DNA of 64,000 bases, taken from NCBI GenBank assembly GCA_030841105.1, contig JAVEDE010000087.1:1-64000 (forward strand), written 5' to 3'. Within the stretch, counting starts at the first letter, position 1. Every line of letters begins with the position of its first letter. Below, in pieces: positions 1 through 7,642 of this stretch. The notes under the pieces were generated by a model that was not told where the DNA came from, searched no databases, and saw nothing but the letters and a program-made list of their open reading frames with translations. The translations under genes and the position numbers were made by a program. The stretch is from Pyrinomonadaceae bacterium (GTDB taxonomy: Bacteria; Acidobacteriota; Blastocatellia; Pyrinomonadales; Pyrinomonadaceae).

Positions 1-34
1 CCCCCCGCCGGGTTGTGGGCGGATGCCTGAGCGG

Positions 35-1927
35 TTATCTCTCGGCGACGCCCGCGATAGACAGGCCGACCGCTTGATTGGCGCTGACGATGGCCGCCCA
101 GTCGAATTGAAAATCGCTGTTGCCGCCGCCGGACACGTCGAAGACGGGCGCGCCGAAGCCGCCGCCGCCGTTCAGGTTGAAGTTTGCCACGATCCACGCG
201 CCGCGGATGTCGGCGCCGCCGCCGCCGTCGCGTGTAACGCGCCCGTTGCCCATCGCGAGGATGATGCCCCTGAACTGGCTGTTGCCCTTGAGTACCAGAT
301 CACCCGTCACGACGAGCAGACCGCCGCCGCCGTCGAGTTCACAGTCGCCTTCGACGAAGGTGAACCCGCCGGTGTTGTAGTTCCCGGCGACTCCGGAAAA
401 GCCATTGGGATAGTAGCGGTTCTGCGCGCGGGCTTTGGCGCGCAGCCCGCCGCCCCCGTTCGAGCCGTAGAGGAATTCGCGCGCCGCGTCGGCCGTCCGC
501 AAGAAGTCCGGGGTGACGGCCGCGGGAGGTGGCCTGACGGGCACGGGCGAAGGCGCAACCCACGGCGCGGGCACAGGGTTCGGATCGGCGATGGTACTCG
601 CCGGGATGGTGTGGTCGAGAATCGCCAGTTTGGGATCGTCGGGCGGCTGCGGCGGGGATGGTTGAATCGTCGAGCCTTTTGAGATGCCATTGTCGGCCGC
701 AGTCCAGTCGTGCAGCGTGATGGCGACGGCCGGGGAGATGGGCTGTTGTCCCGAAATGTCCACGCCGCTATATGTTTTAGCGTTACTGCTGCCGAGATCG
801 AAGGTCATGGACTGCGCCGGGTTGTCCGAGCCGCGGATGCAGATGGGCGCGGGCGGGCGGATGGCGAAGTTGAAGTTGTCCAGCATCATCTCGACAAACT
901 TCCGCGCCCCGCGAGGCCCGTAGCCGGTCGCGGCAACGACGACCCGCCGCGGTTCGGGGGCTGTCAGCGTCGCCGTCAATTGATTGGTTCCACCGCTGGA
1001 ACCAAGCACCGCCGAGAGCAGATCCAAACTCTGCGGCAACTGGAGCGTCGTGCCGCCGACCACCACGCTCTGCTCGCCGTACAGGATCTTCACGCTGTTG
1101 AGCGGAGGAGGGGCGATGACGCCTGAGAGGCGGTTGACAATGGTGTAAGTAGCAGGCCACGGCCTGATCTGATTGATCGTCAGGGTCAGGGTCGTGCCGG
1201 GGGGGATGACCGCGCCGAGCGGGATGGCGACGCCGAGCGGGGCGATGTACTGCGCCTGAAGCGTGCCGAGCGACGCCGCCACGGACGGGTAGGCCGTGGT
1301 CGTGACGGGCGCGGGCGGTACGTAAGTCAGAACCGCGCCGTTCGCGCCCGACCCGGCGAGCGGGAGCGTGAGCGCGCCGCCGTTGAATCTGCCCGTCACC
1401 GAGTAGGCCACGACGTCGCTGGAGTCCGGGTCACGCAGCGCGATGCTGTAGGCCGTGCCGTTCAGGGGGCTGTAGTTGGGCGTGATCGCAACGCGGTCGG
1501 GATAGTTGAGGTTGGGCGGCTGGTAGTTGTAGTTGAGCCAACGCGAAAGGCGCAAAGGGAACGCAGTGCCCTGCGGGTCGCCGGCCACATTGGAAGTGCA
1601 GCGGGTGAGGGCGCGGCGGAAACTGATCTTTTCCGGGTTGGGGGCGACCGGCGCCCCGCACGTGGGCGCGGCCGACGGCGGCCCGTTGCCGCGCAACACG
1701 TTGAGCGTGTCTTCGATGCCGGTCTCGGCGGCGTAATAGGCCAGCGTCTCCGGCGTTGACTCGTAGACGGTGGTGGTCGTCAACGCGGTCGTCATGATCA
1801 GCGCGCCTCCGGCCGCCAGCAGCAGCATCGAGACGAGCAACATCATAATCAGCGCCGCGCCGCGCTCGCGTTGGCGACCCGGTGCGGCGTGCGGCGAGTT
1901 CTTCTTGTTCTTCTGGCTCTTCTTCAT
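35..1927 (-). CDS. PilX-like minor type IV pilin with large C-terminal domain
   Basis: Secreted pilus-associated protein of 630 aa and last gene of a four-gene minor-pilin cluster. The N-terminus has a basic stretch followed by RGAALIMMLLVSMLLL, the hydrophobic helix typical of PilX N-terminal domains, in which GAALI replaces GFTLIE. The C-terminal third is rich in Gly repeats around LVVTGDLVLKGNSQF and GGGADIRGAWIVANF, resembling the beta-rich C-terminal domain found on many PilX-like proteins. A GTG at 1936 would add three residues, but AGGTG lies six bases before the ATG at 1927, so that start is preferred. By analogy PilX, PilV, PilW and FimU/GspH prime pilus assembly in the inner membrane; the role of the big tail (adhesion or surface display) is inferred. 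Overall family call is firm, exact name less so. Confidence 0.82.
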   Translation of the reverse strand: MKKSQKNKKNSPHAAPGRQRERGAALIMMLLVSMLLLAAGGALIMTTALTTTTVYESTPETLAYYAAETGIEDTLNVLRGNGPPSAAPTCGAPVAPNPEKISFRRALTRCTSNVAGDPQGTAFPLRLSRWLNYNYQPPNLNYPDRVAITPNYSPLNGTAYSIALRDPDSSDVVAYSVTGRFNGGALTLPLAGSGANGAVLTYVPPAPVTTTAYPSVAASLGTLQAQYIAPLGVAIPLGAVIPPGTTLTLTINQIRPWPATYTIVNRLSGVIAPPPLNSVKILYGEQSVVVGGTTLQLPQSLDLLSAVLGSSGGTNQLTATLTAPEPRRVVVAATGYGPRGARKFVEMMLDNFNFAIRPPAPICIRGSDNPAQSMTFDLGSSNAKTYSGVDISGQQPISPAVAITLHDWTAADNGISKGSTIQPSPPQPPDDPKLAILDHTIPASTIADPNPVPAPWVAPSPVPVRPPPAAVTPDFLRTADAAREFLYGSNGGGGLRAKARAQNRYYPNGFSGVAGNYNTGGFTFVEGDCELDGGGGLLVVTGDLVLKGNSQFRGIILAMGNGRVTRDGGGGADIRGAWIVANFNLNGGGGFGAPVFDVSGGGNSDFQFDWAAIVSANQAVGLSIAGVAER

Positions 1928-1975
1928 GTCATTCACCTGATGCGGGCGTCGGACGCCTCCCGGCGTGGCGTTCGC

Positions 1976-2671
1976 TTAGTAGGTATTTAAGTTGGCGTTG
2001 CGCAGGTTGATGAGCGACGACAAATTCACCTGTGCGGGCGCTTGGTAGCCGGACGTGCCGGGTCGGCCGACGGTGTTCATCGTGACCCAGACCGTGATGC
2101 GGACGCTCACGGCGGCGGCGAGGTTGCCGGACGTGTCGTTGCCCGCGGCGTTGAGGTAATCGAAGCGCGCGCCGTCAATGCGGTTGGCGAGCACGAGCGA
2201 GTCGCCGGTCGTCACGCTCCGGCGGACGAGGAAACTGTTTCCTCCCATCTGGACGAGTTGGAACTTCACCACCTCGTCCTCCACGCCGTCGCCGATGACG
2301 TTACTCGTCGTCGTCGGGTTACCCACCTCGCCGTGAGCGTTGAGGTTGGCGACGAAGGTGATTCCTGTGGCGTCGCAGTCTTCGGGCAGGAGGCCGTTGA
2401 CGGGGACGGCCTTCGTGCCGCCGGGGGAAGCGTAGGTCAGCCCGCGCGGCAGCATGTAACCGGCGTTCGCCACCTCGCGCGAGATGACGTTGAGCGCGCG
2501 GCGCGCATCGCTGATCCCCTCGGAGCGTTGATCCTCGCGTGAGCGCACGCTGAACGCGCTGACGAGCAGGGTGGTGGCCGCGCCGGTGATGAAGATCATC
2601 ACGGACATTGCCACCAACAATTCCATGATGGAAAAGCCCGCCTGATGTTTCCCGTGTGCCGTGTGTCGCAT
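1976..2671 (-). CDS. PilW-like minor pilin (prepilin-type N-terminal methylation domain)
   Basis: 231 aa. Carries a class III prepilin signal: a short basic leader (MRHTAHGKHQA) ending in G, then FSIMELLVAMSVMIF with Glu at +5 of the mature protein, the residue usual for prepilin peptidase substrates. After the helix the sequence (REDQRSEGISDARRALNVISREVANAGYML) is typical of PilW, including the conserved arginine-rich amphipathic segment and NAGY. An upstream in-frame extension to 2794 would overlap the pilV gene and is compositionally unlike a leader, so the ATG at 2671, preceded by AGGGAG, is chosen. It lies between pilX-like and pilV-like genes in the same direction and should act with them in a pilus-initiation complex at the inner membrane. 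Confidence 0.87.
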   Translation of the reverse strand: MRHTAHGKHQAGFSIMELLVAMSVMIFITGAATTLLVSAFSVRSREDQRSEGISDARRALNVISREVANAGYMLPRGLTYASPGGTKAVPVNGLLPEDCDATGITFVANLNAHGEVGNPTTTSNVIGDGVEDEVVKFQLVQMGGNSFLVRRSVTTGDSLVLANRIDGARFDYLNAAGNDTSGNLAAAVSVRITVWVTMNTVGRPGTSGYQAPAQVNLSSLINLRNANLNTY

Positions 2672-2721
2672 GAAGTGTCGTCTCCCTCTCGCGTGCCGAA
2701 CGCGTCGCGCGCCGGTGTGCC

Positions 2722-3324
2722 CTAGAGCTTGTTGGGGCCGGGCGTGTTGCTGCTCCGGCGGATCACGATCTCGACCGGGTTCTGGTTCATCCACGACGCC
2801 GCGCCGTTACCGTTAATGGGCGTCACCCGGATCGTGATGCGTTTCTGCGTCGGGGCGGCCGCTCCGACGGGGAAAGCCTCAACCTGAGTCTGCACCTGAA
2901 AAGTTTGGCTGCCCGGTATGACCGTCGTGCCGCCCGTGGTGGGTGTCGGCGTCGGTGTCGGCGTCGCCGCGAATGCCAACGCCTCGCCGCCCGCGCCCTT
3001 CGCCGCCGGGGCGTCGTAGCTCTGCGCGGCGGCCGTGCCGCCGTACTGGCTGTAAGTGCTCGCGGGGGTCGTGCCCGCGACGACGATGGTCTGCGTCTGC
3101 ACGCCGATGTTGAGCCGGTTGTCGGAGTAATCAATGCCGCGTAAATCTTCGGCGCGCTGCTGCGCAAGCGCCATCGAGAGCGAGCGTTGCGCGCCCCCGG
3201 TGTTGTTGCGCACCGCGTAGAGGAAGAGCGAAGTCGCGCCGAGGCCGACCACCATCATCACGAGCATCGCAATGCTGGTTTCGATCAGCGTGAACCCTGT
3301 TTCATTCGCCGTGTGTGACTTCAT
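2722..3324 (-). CDS. PilV-like minor pilin
   Basis: 200 aa with a textbook class III signal: leader MKSHTANETG, then FTLIETSIAMLVMMVVGLGATSLF with Glu at +5. The region after the helix (QRSLSMALAQQRAEDLRGIDY) fits PilV/GspI-like minor pilins. A PTPTPTPT tract sits near residue 125, so the linker style is shared with the next gene upstream. Start choice is supported by AGGAG seven bases before the ATG; this Shine-Dalgarno overlaps the TAG stop of the GspH-like gene, which suggests translational coupling. Function as an initiation or adapter minor pilin is inferred from family and neighbours. Confidence 0.86.
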   Translation of the reverse strand: MKSHTANETGFTLIETSIAMLVMMVVGLGATSLFLYAVRNNTGGAQRSLSMALAQQRAEDLRGIDYSDNRLNIGVQTQTIVVAGTTPASTYSQYGGTAAAQSYDAPAAKGAGGEALAFAATPTPTPTPTTGGTTVIPGSQTFQVQTQVEAFPVGAAAPTQKRITIRVTPINGNGAASWMNQNPVEIVIRRSSNTPGPNKL

Positions 3325-3333
3325 GACGTGCTC

Positions 3334-4437
3334 CTAGTTTCTGACGGTGACGGTGACGTTGGCGGAGCCACAATTGGTTGACCTGAACGTGGCCTGATAG
3401 GTGAAGCCCGTGTTTTGGCGCAGCGAAGCGATAGTGAAATTAGCCGAGCCGCCCACCCCTACTGTGGCCGTCGCAGGGCTGACCGAAATCTCTCTCGAAT
3501 TACTCGTGACGGCCGTGACGCTGGTGGCCGTCGAGGCATTAAGTATGGTGACGGCGACGGTCGCGGTAGCCAGCCCGTTCTTGCGGACGCTGACTGTCGC
3601 CGGGGTGACCGTCAACACGCATTGACCGCCGCCGCCGGGAGGCGTCGGGCTGGGCGTCGGGGTCGCAGTGGGCGTCGGCGTGGCCGTAGGACTCGGCGTC
3701 GCAGTGGGCGTCGGGGTCGCAGTGGGTGTCGGCGTGGCCGTAGGACTCGGCGTCGCAGTGGGACTCGGCGTGGGCGTCGGCGTGGCGGTGGGACTCGGCG
3801 TGGGGGTCGCACTCGGCGTCGGTGTCCCGGAAGGCGTAGGAGTGGGGAAGGGCGTCGGCGTGGGCGGGGTCGGCGGCGCGTTGAAATTAGAGCTGTTGGT
3901 GTTCACGTCCGGCGTGTACACGTCGCTGTTGATCGTGACATCGCCCAAGCCGGAGACCGCCACCCTCGTCAGGTATTGTTCGTTATCGGGGTGCGTGTCG
4001 TTATAGACGCGGATCAGAAAGTCGCCGCTGGTGCGACCGCGCCAGTCGAAGTTGATCTCCGCGCCGATGTTCTCATCTTCAAATCTAACGCCGGGGTCGA
4101 GCGTGATGGTGCGCATGATGGGAGTGCCGTTGCCGCCGAAGTCGAGAAAGACGTTGTAGGTGTTGGCGCTGGCGATCTGCACGAAGGACAACGGGGCGAC
4201 GCCTCCGTCGGCGCGGCGGCGCACGGAATCCACGCGCGCCTTTTCCAGATAGCTGCCGAGCACGCGCGCCGAGTTGATGCGTCGCTGGTTGGCGCGCGCC
4301 GACGTGACGCCGATCAGCGCGAACACGGACAGCACGGCGATGATGGCGATCACGATAATCATTTGCAGGAGCGTGAAGCCGCGCTCGCCGTGCCTGCGTG
4401 CCGTCCTACGCGCCCGTGCCTTCGTCAACTTGTTCAT
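3334..4437 (-). CDS. GspH/FimT-type pseudopilin with Pro-Thr linker and C-terminal Ig-like domain
   Basis: 367 aa from the ATG at 4437, which has GGAGG five bases upstream; an adjacent ATG at 4440 is also possible. Domain order: basic leader ending GERG; hydrophobic helix FTLLQMIIVIAIIAVLSVFAL; GspH-like globular part (NSARVLGSYLEKARVDSVRRRADGG) to about residue 185; a low-complexity PTPTP/SPTATP linker of about 90 residues; then a roughly 100-residue beta-rich module starting CVLTVTPATVSV and ending CGSANVTVTVRN, which looks like a bacterial Ig or sortase-surface type domain with two Cys that could form a disulphide. The +5 residue of the helix is Gln instead of the usual Glu. It is the first gene of the pilin cluster and probably sits at the pilus tip or base. 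Confidence 0.8.
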   Translation of the reverse strand: MNKLTKARARRTARRHGERGFTLLQMIIVIAIIAVLSVFALIGVTSARANQRRINSARVLGSYLEKARVDSVRRRADGGVAPLSFVQIASANTYNVFLDFGGNGTPIMRTITLDPGVRFEDENIGAEINFDWRGRTSGDFLIRVYNDTHPDNEQYLTRVAVSGLGDVTINSDVYTPDVNTNSSNFNAPPTPPTPTPFPTPTPSGTPTPSATPTPSPTATPTPTPSPTATPSPTATPTPTATPTPTATPSPTATPTPTATPTPSPTPPGGGGQCVLTVTPATVSVRKNGLATATVAVTILNASTATSVTAVTSNSREISVSPATATVGVGGSANFTIASLRQNTGFTYQATFRSTNCGSANVTVTVRN

Positions 4438-5112
4438 CATCGCCTCCACAAGCAGATGCTCATTTACGTCTACATCAAAAAGTTCGGCGGACATTTCGTC
4501 CCAACCCCTCTTGGCAAAGGTGATGCCACTCGGAGAATGGCGGCCTTTACGGCCTTTTCGCGCGCTTACCCGCTCCCGCCGCGCACGCCGCGCGTCACCT
4601 TAAGTAACAGAACAGGAAGCGGCCTACACACGCCCCCACTGCCACGCAGGCCGCGCGACGCGAGACGAACCTCCGTTACACACTTTGTCACCAACGGAAA
4701 CAACATGCGCGTGCGCCGGTCGCAACGCGCCCGCATCGTCGCATGCGTGACGCGTTCGCAAATGGAAGTGTGCAGAGTGTTTGAAGTGAGAGTTCGTCAC
4801 CCGCGCGCATGGCGGCTTAACAATTGCAGTGATGACTCGCGCGTCGCCTGAAGCGGCCGCGCGGCTGTCCTTAACTTTACGTGAGGCGGCGGCGAGCGCC
4901 CCGCGACGGCGAACGAACAAGGGGGCTTAACAGAGGGGGAAACTGCTGCGGGGCGGAAGGTGCGGCGCGCGTGCGACTACCGCTTCCGGCAGTACGAATC
5001 AAGCGGGAGAAACAAAAGGATCGTCCGCTTGCGCGCGGTGCCGCACGCCATGCGCGAGTCGGACGAAAAAGCGCCCCGGCGACTCTCAGGCCGCCGGGGC
5101 GCAAAATTTTTT
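4438..5112. other. Leader and spacer upstream of pilin operon
   Basis: About 675 bases without a convincing gene. Open frames here are short and compositionally like noise. The part nearest the pilin operon holds the sigma-54-like site listed separately. The rest contains no terminator-like stem that I can support, apart from the heptamer hairpin beginning at 5113. Confidence 0.5.
4514..4528 (-). promoter_or_regulatory. Sigma-54-like -24/-12 promoter of the minor pilin operon
   Basis: Read on the minus strand the bases are TGGCATCACCTTTGC. Against the sigma-54 consensus TGGCACG-N4-TTGC this keeps TGGCA, the exact GG-N10-GC spacing and TTGC. The expected start would be near 4502, about 65 bases before the pilin ATG at 4437. 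Pilin genes are often RpoN-controlled in other phyla, so the location is sensible; activity is inferred. Confidence 0.5.
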
Positions 5113-5179
5113 AGGGATGAGGGATGAATTAAGAAACACTCAATCGGATGAGTGCTTATCATGTTCATCCCTCATCCCT
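5113..5179. repeat. Heptamer inverted array, GGGATGA type
   Basis: Left arm 5113-5128 and right arm 5164-5179 are perfect 16-base complements, each containing two GGGATGA (or TCATCCC) units, with a 35-base loop that itself holds CACTCAATC/GATGAGTG. The outer end of the right arm touches the TAA stop of the minus-strand peptidase gene. It can act as that gene's terminator. Confidence 0.75.
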
Positions 5180-6570
5180 TATTTCAACGGTTGTTCAAAT
5201 TCCGATCCGTCGGCCTGTTCGACTTCGGTGTCGGAGAGGCGCATGGCGAGCGTCTGGGGCGCGTAGGCGAAGGGCGCGGGGCCGCCGCGCGTGAATTGCA
5301 TCTCGGCGACGAGGCGGTCTTGCGCTTCGCGGAAACGCACGACGTTGCCGCGCTGGTTGAAGATGACGAACAGAAGCGTCTCGCCCGACTGCGTGCGCAT
5401 CTGACCGGCGAGCGCGCTCACGCCGCCGTCGGAACGGCCGAGCGTGCCGGTCTTGCCGATGACGCTGCCGCGCGAGTAGCCGAACGTGTAACGCTTCTGC
5501 AACGTGCCGGGGTCAACGCCCGCTACCGGCATGATGTCCGAAGCCGACAAATTGTGCTTCGCCAGTTCCTTTAAGAGCGCGCGATAAATCTTCATCATCG
5601 AACGCGGCGAGAGGCGATTGATGCCTAAGCCGCTCGTCGAAGCGAGGCGCACTTCGCCGGGCGCGAGTCCGACTTTGCTGATCAGAAAATGCTGGACGCC
5701 CGACGCGCCGCCTAAGTTGTCGCCGAGGCGTTCGGCCATGAAATTGTTCGAGTAGCAGAGCAGCACCTTGAGCACGTCAACCAACTTGCTCGAACGGTGC
5801 GTGACGAGCACGCGCGCCTTCGCCGGGACGGACGCGACGTAGACCGCGCCCATCACGGCGACGCTCGGAGTCGGCTGCGTCGTCACAGCAGCGGCGGCAG
5901 TGTTGCCTTGCGTGAGTAGTTGTTCGTCGAGCCACGCGCGGGTCGCGGCGGCCGGGCGACGCGTGGCGTCGAGCGTATCGTAGAAGATTTCGCCGGAGCG
6001 CACGGCCGACCAGTTGAAGTTCATCGTGAACTTCGGCGGCACGATGAGGTCGCCGGTCACGGTGCGGATGCCGAGGCGGTTCAACTCGCGCGCGATGGCG
6101 ACGGCGTGTTCGTAGTGGAATGAAGGATCGCGCCCGGAGATGATCAAGTCGCCAGTGATCGTGCCCGTCGTTTGATCGAAAGTCCCGTTTGTCCAGACGA
6201 CCGTCGAGAAGCGGTAGTTAGGGCCGAAGGTTTGCAGGGCGTCGAAGGCTGTGGCGAGTTTGACGACCGAGGCCGGGTTGTACTGCTGGTTCGCCGCCTG
6301 CTCCATCACGACTTTCCCGTCGAGCGTTTCGACGAGCACGCCCTGCGTGTAGAAGGCTGGCGTCGGCTGTGGCAGCGCGGCCACGTCGTCGCCCGTGATG
6401 TCCGTTGACGACGGCGCGGCGGGCGGCGTCGCCGGCCAAGTGGAGACGACGAACGGCGTCGCCGAAGGCTGCGGCGCGGGCGTATAGTCGTCCTGCGCCG
6501 ACGCGCCCGCCGTCAACGAGAGCAACAACCCCGCCGCCAAAAACAATTGTCTGACTTGTGATCTAAACAT
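5179..6570 (-). CDS. PBP4-type D-alanyl-D-alanine carboxypeptidase/endopeptidase (S13)
   Basis: 463 aa with a cleavable signal peptide (FLAAGLLLSLTAGASA, cut near residue 25) and a Pro/Thr-rich stretch before the catalytic domain. The three penicillin-binding signatures are in order and correctly spaced: SVVK at 101-104 (nucleophile Ser101), SNN at 274-276 in YSNNFMAERLG, and KTG at 373-375 in IGKTGTLG. The long insertion between SxxK and SxN (about 170 residues) is characteristic of family S13/DacB. It should trim D-Ala or cut cross-links in periplasmic peptidoglycan. The gene is alone on the minus strand and ends against a heptamer hairpin. Slightly shorter than E. coli DacB (477 aa). Confidence 0.9.
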   Translation of the reverse strand: MFRSQVRQLFLAAGLLLSLTAGASAQDDYTPAPQPSATPFVVSTWPATPPAAPSSTDITGDDVAALPQPTPAFYTQGVLVETLDGKVVMEQAANQQYNPASVVKLATAFDALQTFGPNYRFSTVVWTNGTFDQTTGTITGDLIISGRDPSFHYEHAVAIARELNRLGIRTVTGDLIVPPKFTMNFNWSAVRSGEIFYDTLDATRRPAAATRAWLDEQLLTQGNTAAAAVTTQPTPSVAVMGAVYVASVPAKARVLVTHRSSKLVDVLKVLLCYSNNFMAERLGDNLGGASGVQHFLISKVGLAPGEVRLASTSGLGINRLSPRSMMKIYRALLKELAKHNLSASDIMPVAGVDPGTLQKRYTFGYSRGSVIGKTGTLGRSDGGVSALAGQMRTQSGETLLFVIFNQRGNVVRFREAQDRLVAEMQFTRGGPAPFAYAPQTLAMRLSDTEVEQADGSEFEQPLK

Positions 6571-6768
6571 TCTTATCCTCTATCAATTGTTTGGGGGCAA
6601 CTGCATCATAGCACGGAGAGAGCCGACCGGGAGTCGCGCCGTTTCGCCCGGCAGGAGAGTGCGGCGTTCGGCGCGAAACATAAGATGCGCGCAGAGCGCG
6701 CGGGGGATGTATGTGCTTCACCTTGGGATAAAAGTCGAAGCCCGCGAAAATTCCAGACGGCAAACTCG

Positions 6769-6798
6769 TTGACAAGGCCGCGAACGCGCTCCTAAAAT
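6769..6798 (+). promoter_or_regulatory. Sigma-70-like promoter upstream of the Ogg2 gene
   Basis: TTGACA at 6769-6774 and TAAAAT at 6793-6798 separated by 18 bases, pointing to the glycosylase gene that starts 58 bases downstream. Match to consensus is 6/6 and 5/6. Confidence 0.55.
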
Positions 6799-6856
6799 TC
6801 GACTCGTTGATCGCGCCCTCGCAATTGACAATCCGGCAGCCGTCACCCAGAGCACA

Positions 6857-7519
6857 TTGCGTCCAGTTCAACAGCCCGTCACCATCGAGCGGATTCGAGA
6901 GACACACGCGGCACGCGCGTCCGACATCCGACGCCGCCTCGCCGAGTTTCAAGACGTGCGGCGTGCAGCCTCGGACGAACGCCTCTGGGAAGAGTTGGTC
7001 TTCTGCATCTTCACGGCGGGCGCGTCGGCGCGCATGGGCTTACGTTCCGTCGAGGCGGTGCGCGAGTTGCTCGCCGCAGGCACGCATGAAGAGTTAGCAC
7101 GCGCGCTCGACAAGAAGCACCGTTACCCGAACTCGCGCTCCGGTTACATCGTCGTCACGCGCGACTACTTGCACGAAGACTGCCGGATGCGCCTGCGCGA
7201 ACGGCTGGAGAGTTTCGACGATCCGCTCGCCCGCCGCGACTGGCTCGCGCGCGAACGGCGCATCAAAGGTCTGGGGTACAAGGAGGCCAGCCACTACCTG
7301 CGCAACGTGGGTTATCGCGGCTACGCCATTCTCGACAAACACATCCTGCGCAGCCTCGCCGAACTCGGCGTACTCGAATCTCCGACGCCGCCGACAACCC
7401 GCACGCGCTATCTCGACATCGAAGCGGCATTACGCAGTTTTGCCGCGCGCCTCGCCATAGATTTCGACGAACTCGACCTGGTACTGTGGTCTATGAAGAC
7501 CGGGGAAATTCTGAAATAG
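6857..7519 (+). CDS. Ogg2-family 8-oxoguanine DNA glycosylase/AP lyase
   Basis: 220 aa helix-hairpin-helix glycosylase. The hairpin RRIKGLGYKEASHYLRNVG contains the catalytic lysine (Lys142), and YAILDKHILR supplies the catalytic aspartate (Asp160); the 18-residue gap between them matches the archaeal Ogg2 enzyme of Methanocaldococcus. No N-terminal TBP-like domain is present, unlike eukaryotic OGG1, and the length fits Ogg2. The product removes oxidised guanine from DNA and nicks the abasic site. The start is a TTG at 6857 with no good Shine-Dalgarno, and no ATG or GTG lies in frame upstream, so the first few residues are uncertain. Ogg2 is commoner in archaea and thermophiles than in mesophilic bacteria. 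Confidence 0.87.
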   Translation: MRPVQQPVTIERIRETHAARASDIRRRLAEFQDVRRAASDERLWEELVFCIFTAGASARMGLRSVEAVRELLAAGTHEELARALDKKHRYPNSRSGYIVVTRDYLHEDCRMRLRERLESFDDPLARRDWLARERRIKGLGYKEASHYLRNVGYRGYAILDKHILRSLAELGVLESPTPPTTRTRYLDIEAALRSFAARLAIDFDELDLVLWSMKTGEILK

Positions 7520-7615
7520 GAATGAGGGCAGAGGGCAGAGGGATGAATAAGAACAAAGCTATCTATCCAGCTTGAACGTTTCCTGATTCGTCCCTCTGCC
7601 CTGCGCCCTCATCCC
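7519..7615. repeat. Heptamer inverted array, GGGCAGA type
   Basis: Left arm 7519-7548 (GGGCAGA units) and right arm 7586-7615 pair over 30 bases with about four mismatches; loop 37 bases. The left arm begins at the last base of the TAG stop codon of the Ogg2 gene. Confidence 0.7.
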
Positions 7616-7642
7616 TTCCTGCCTGAAGGGGGTGGCCGAAAG

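Noticed and set aside
3415-4851. Long open frame of about 478 codons antisense to the pilin gene
   Set aside because: It is an Arg/Gly-rich mirror of the Pro-Thr repeat linker on the other strand, and carries no recognisable domain.
6563-6952. Minus-strand frame overlapping the Ogg2 promoter
   Set aside because: No domain, and it overlaps a real gene start on the plus strand and a good promoter.
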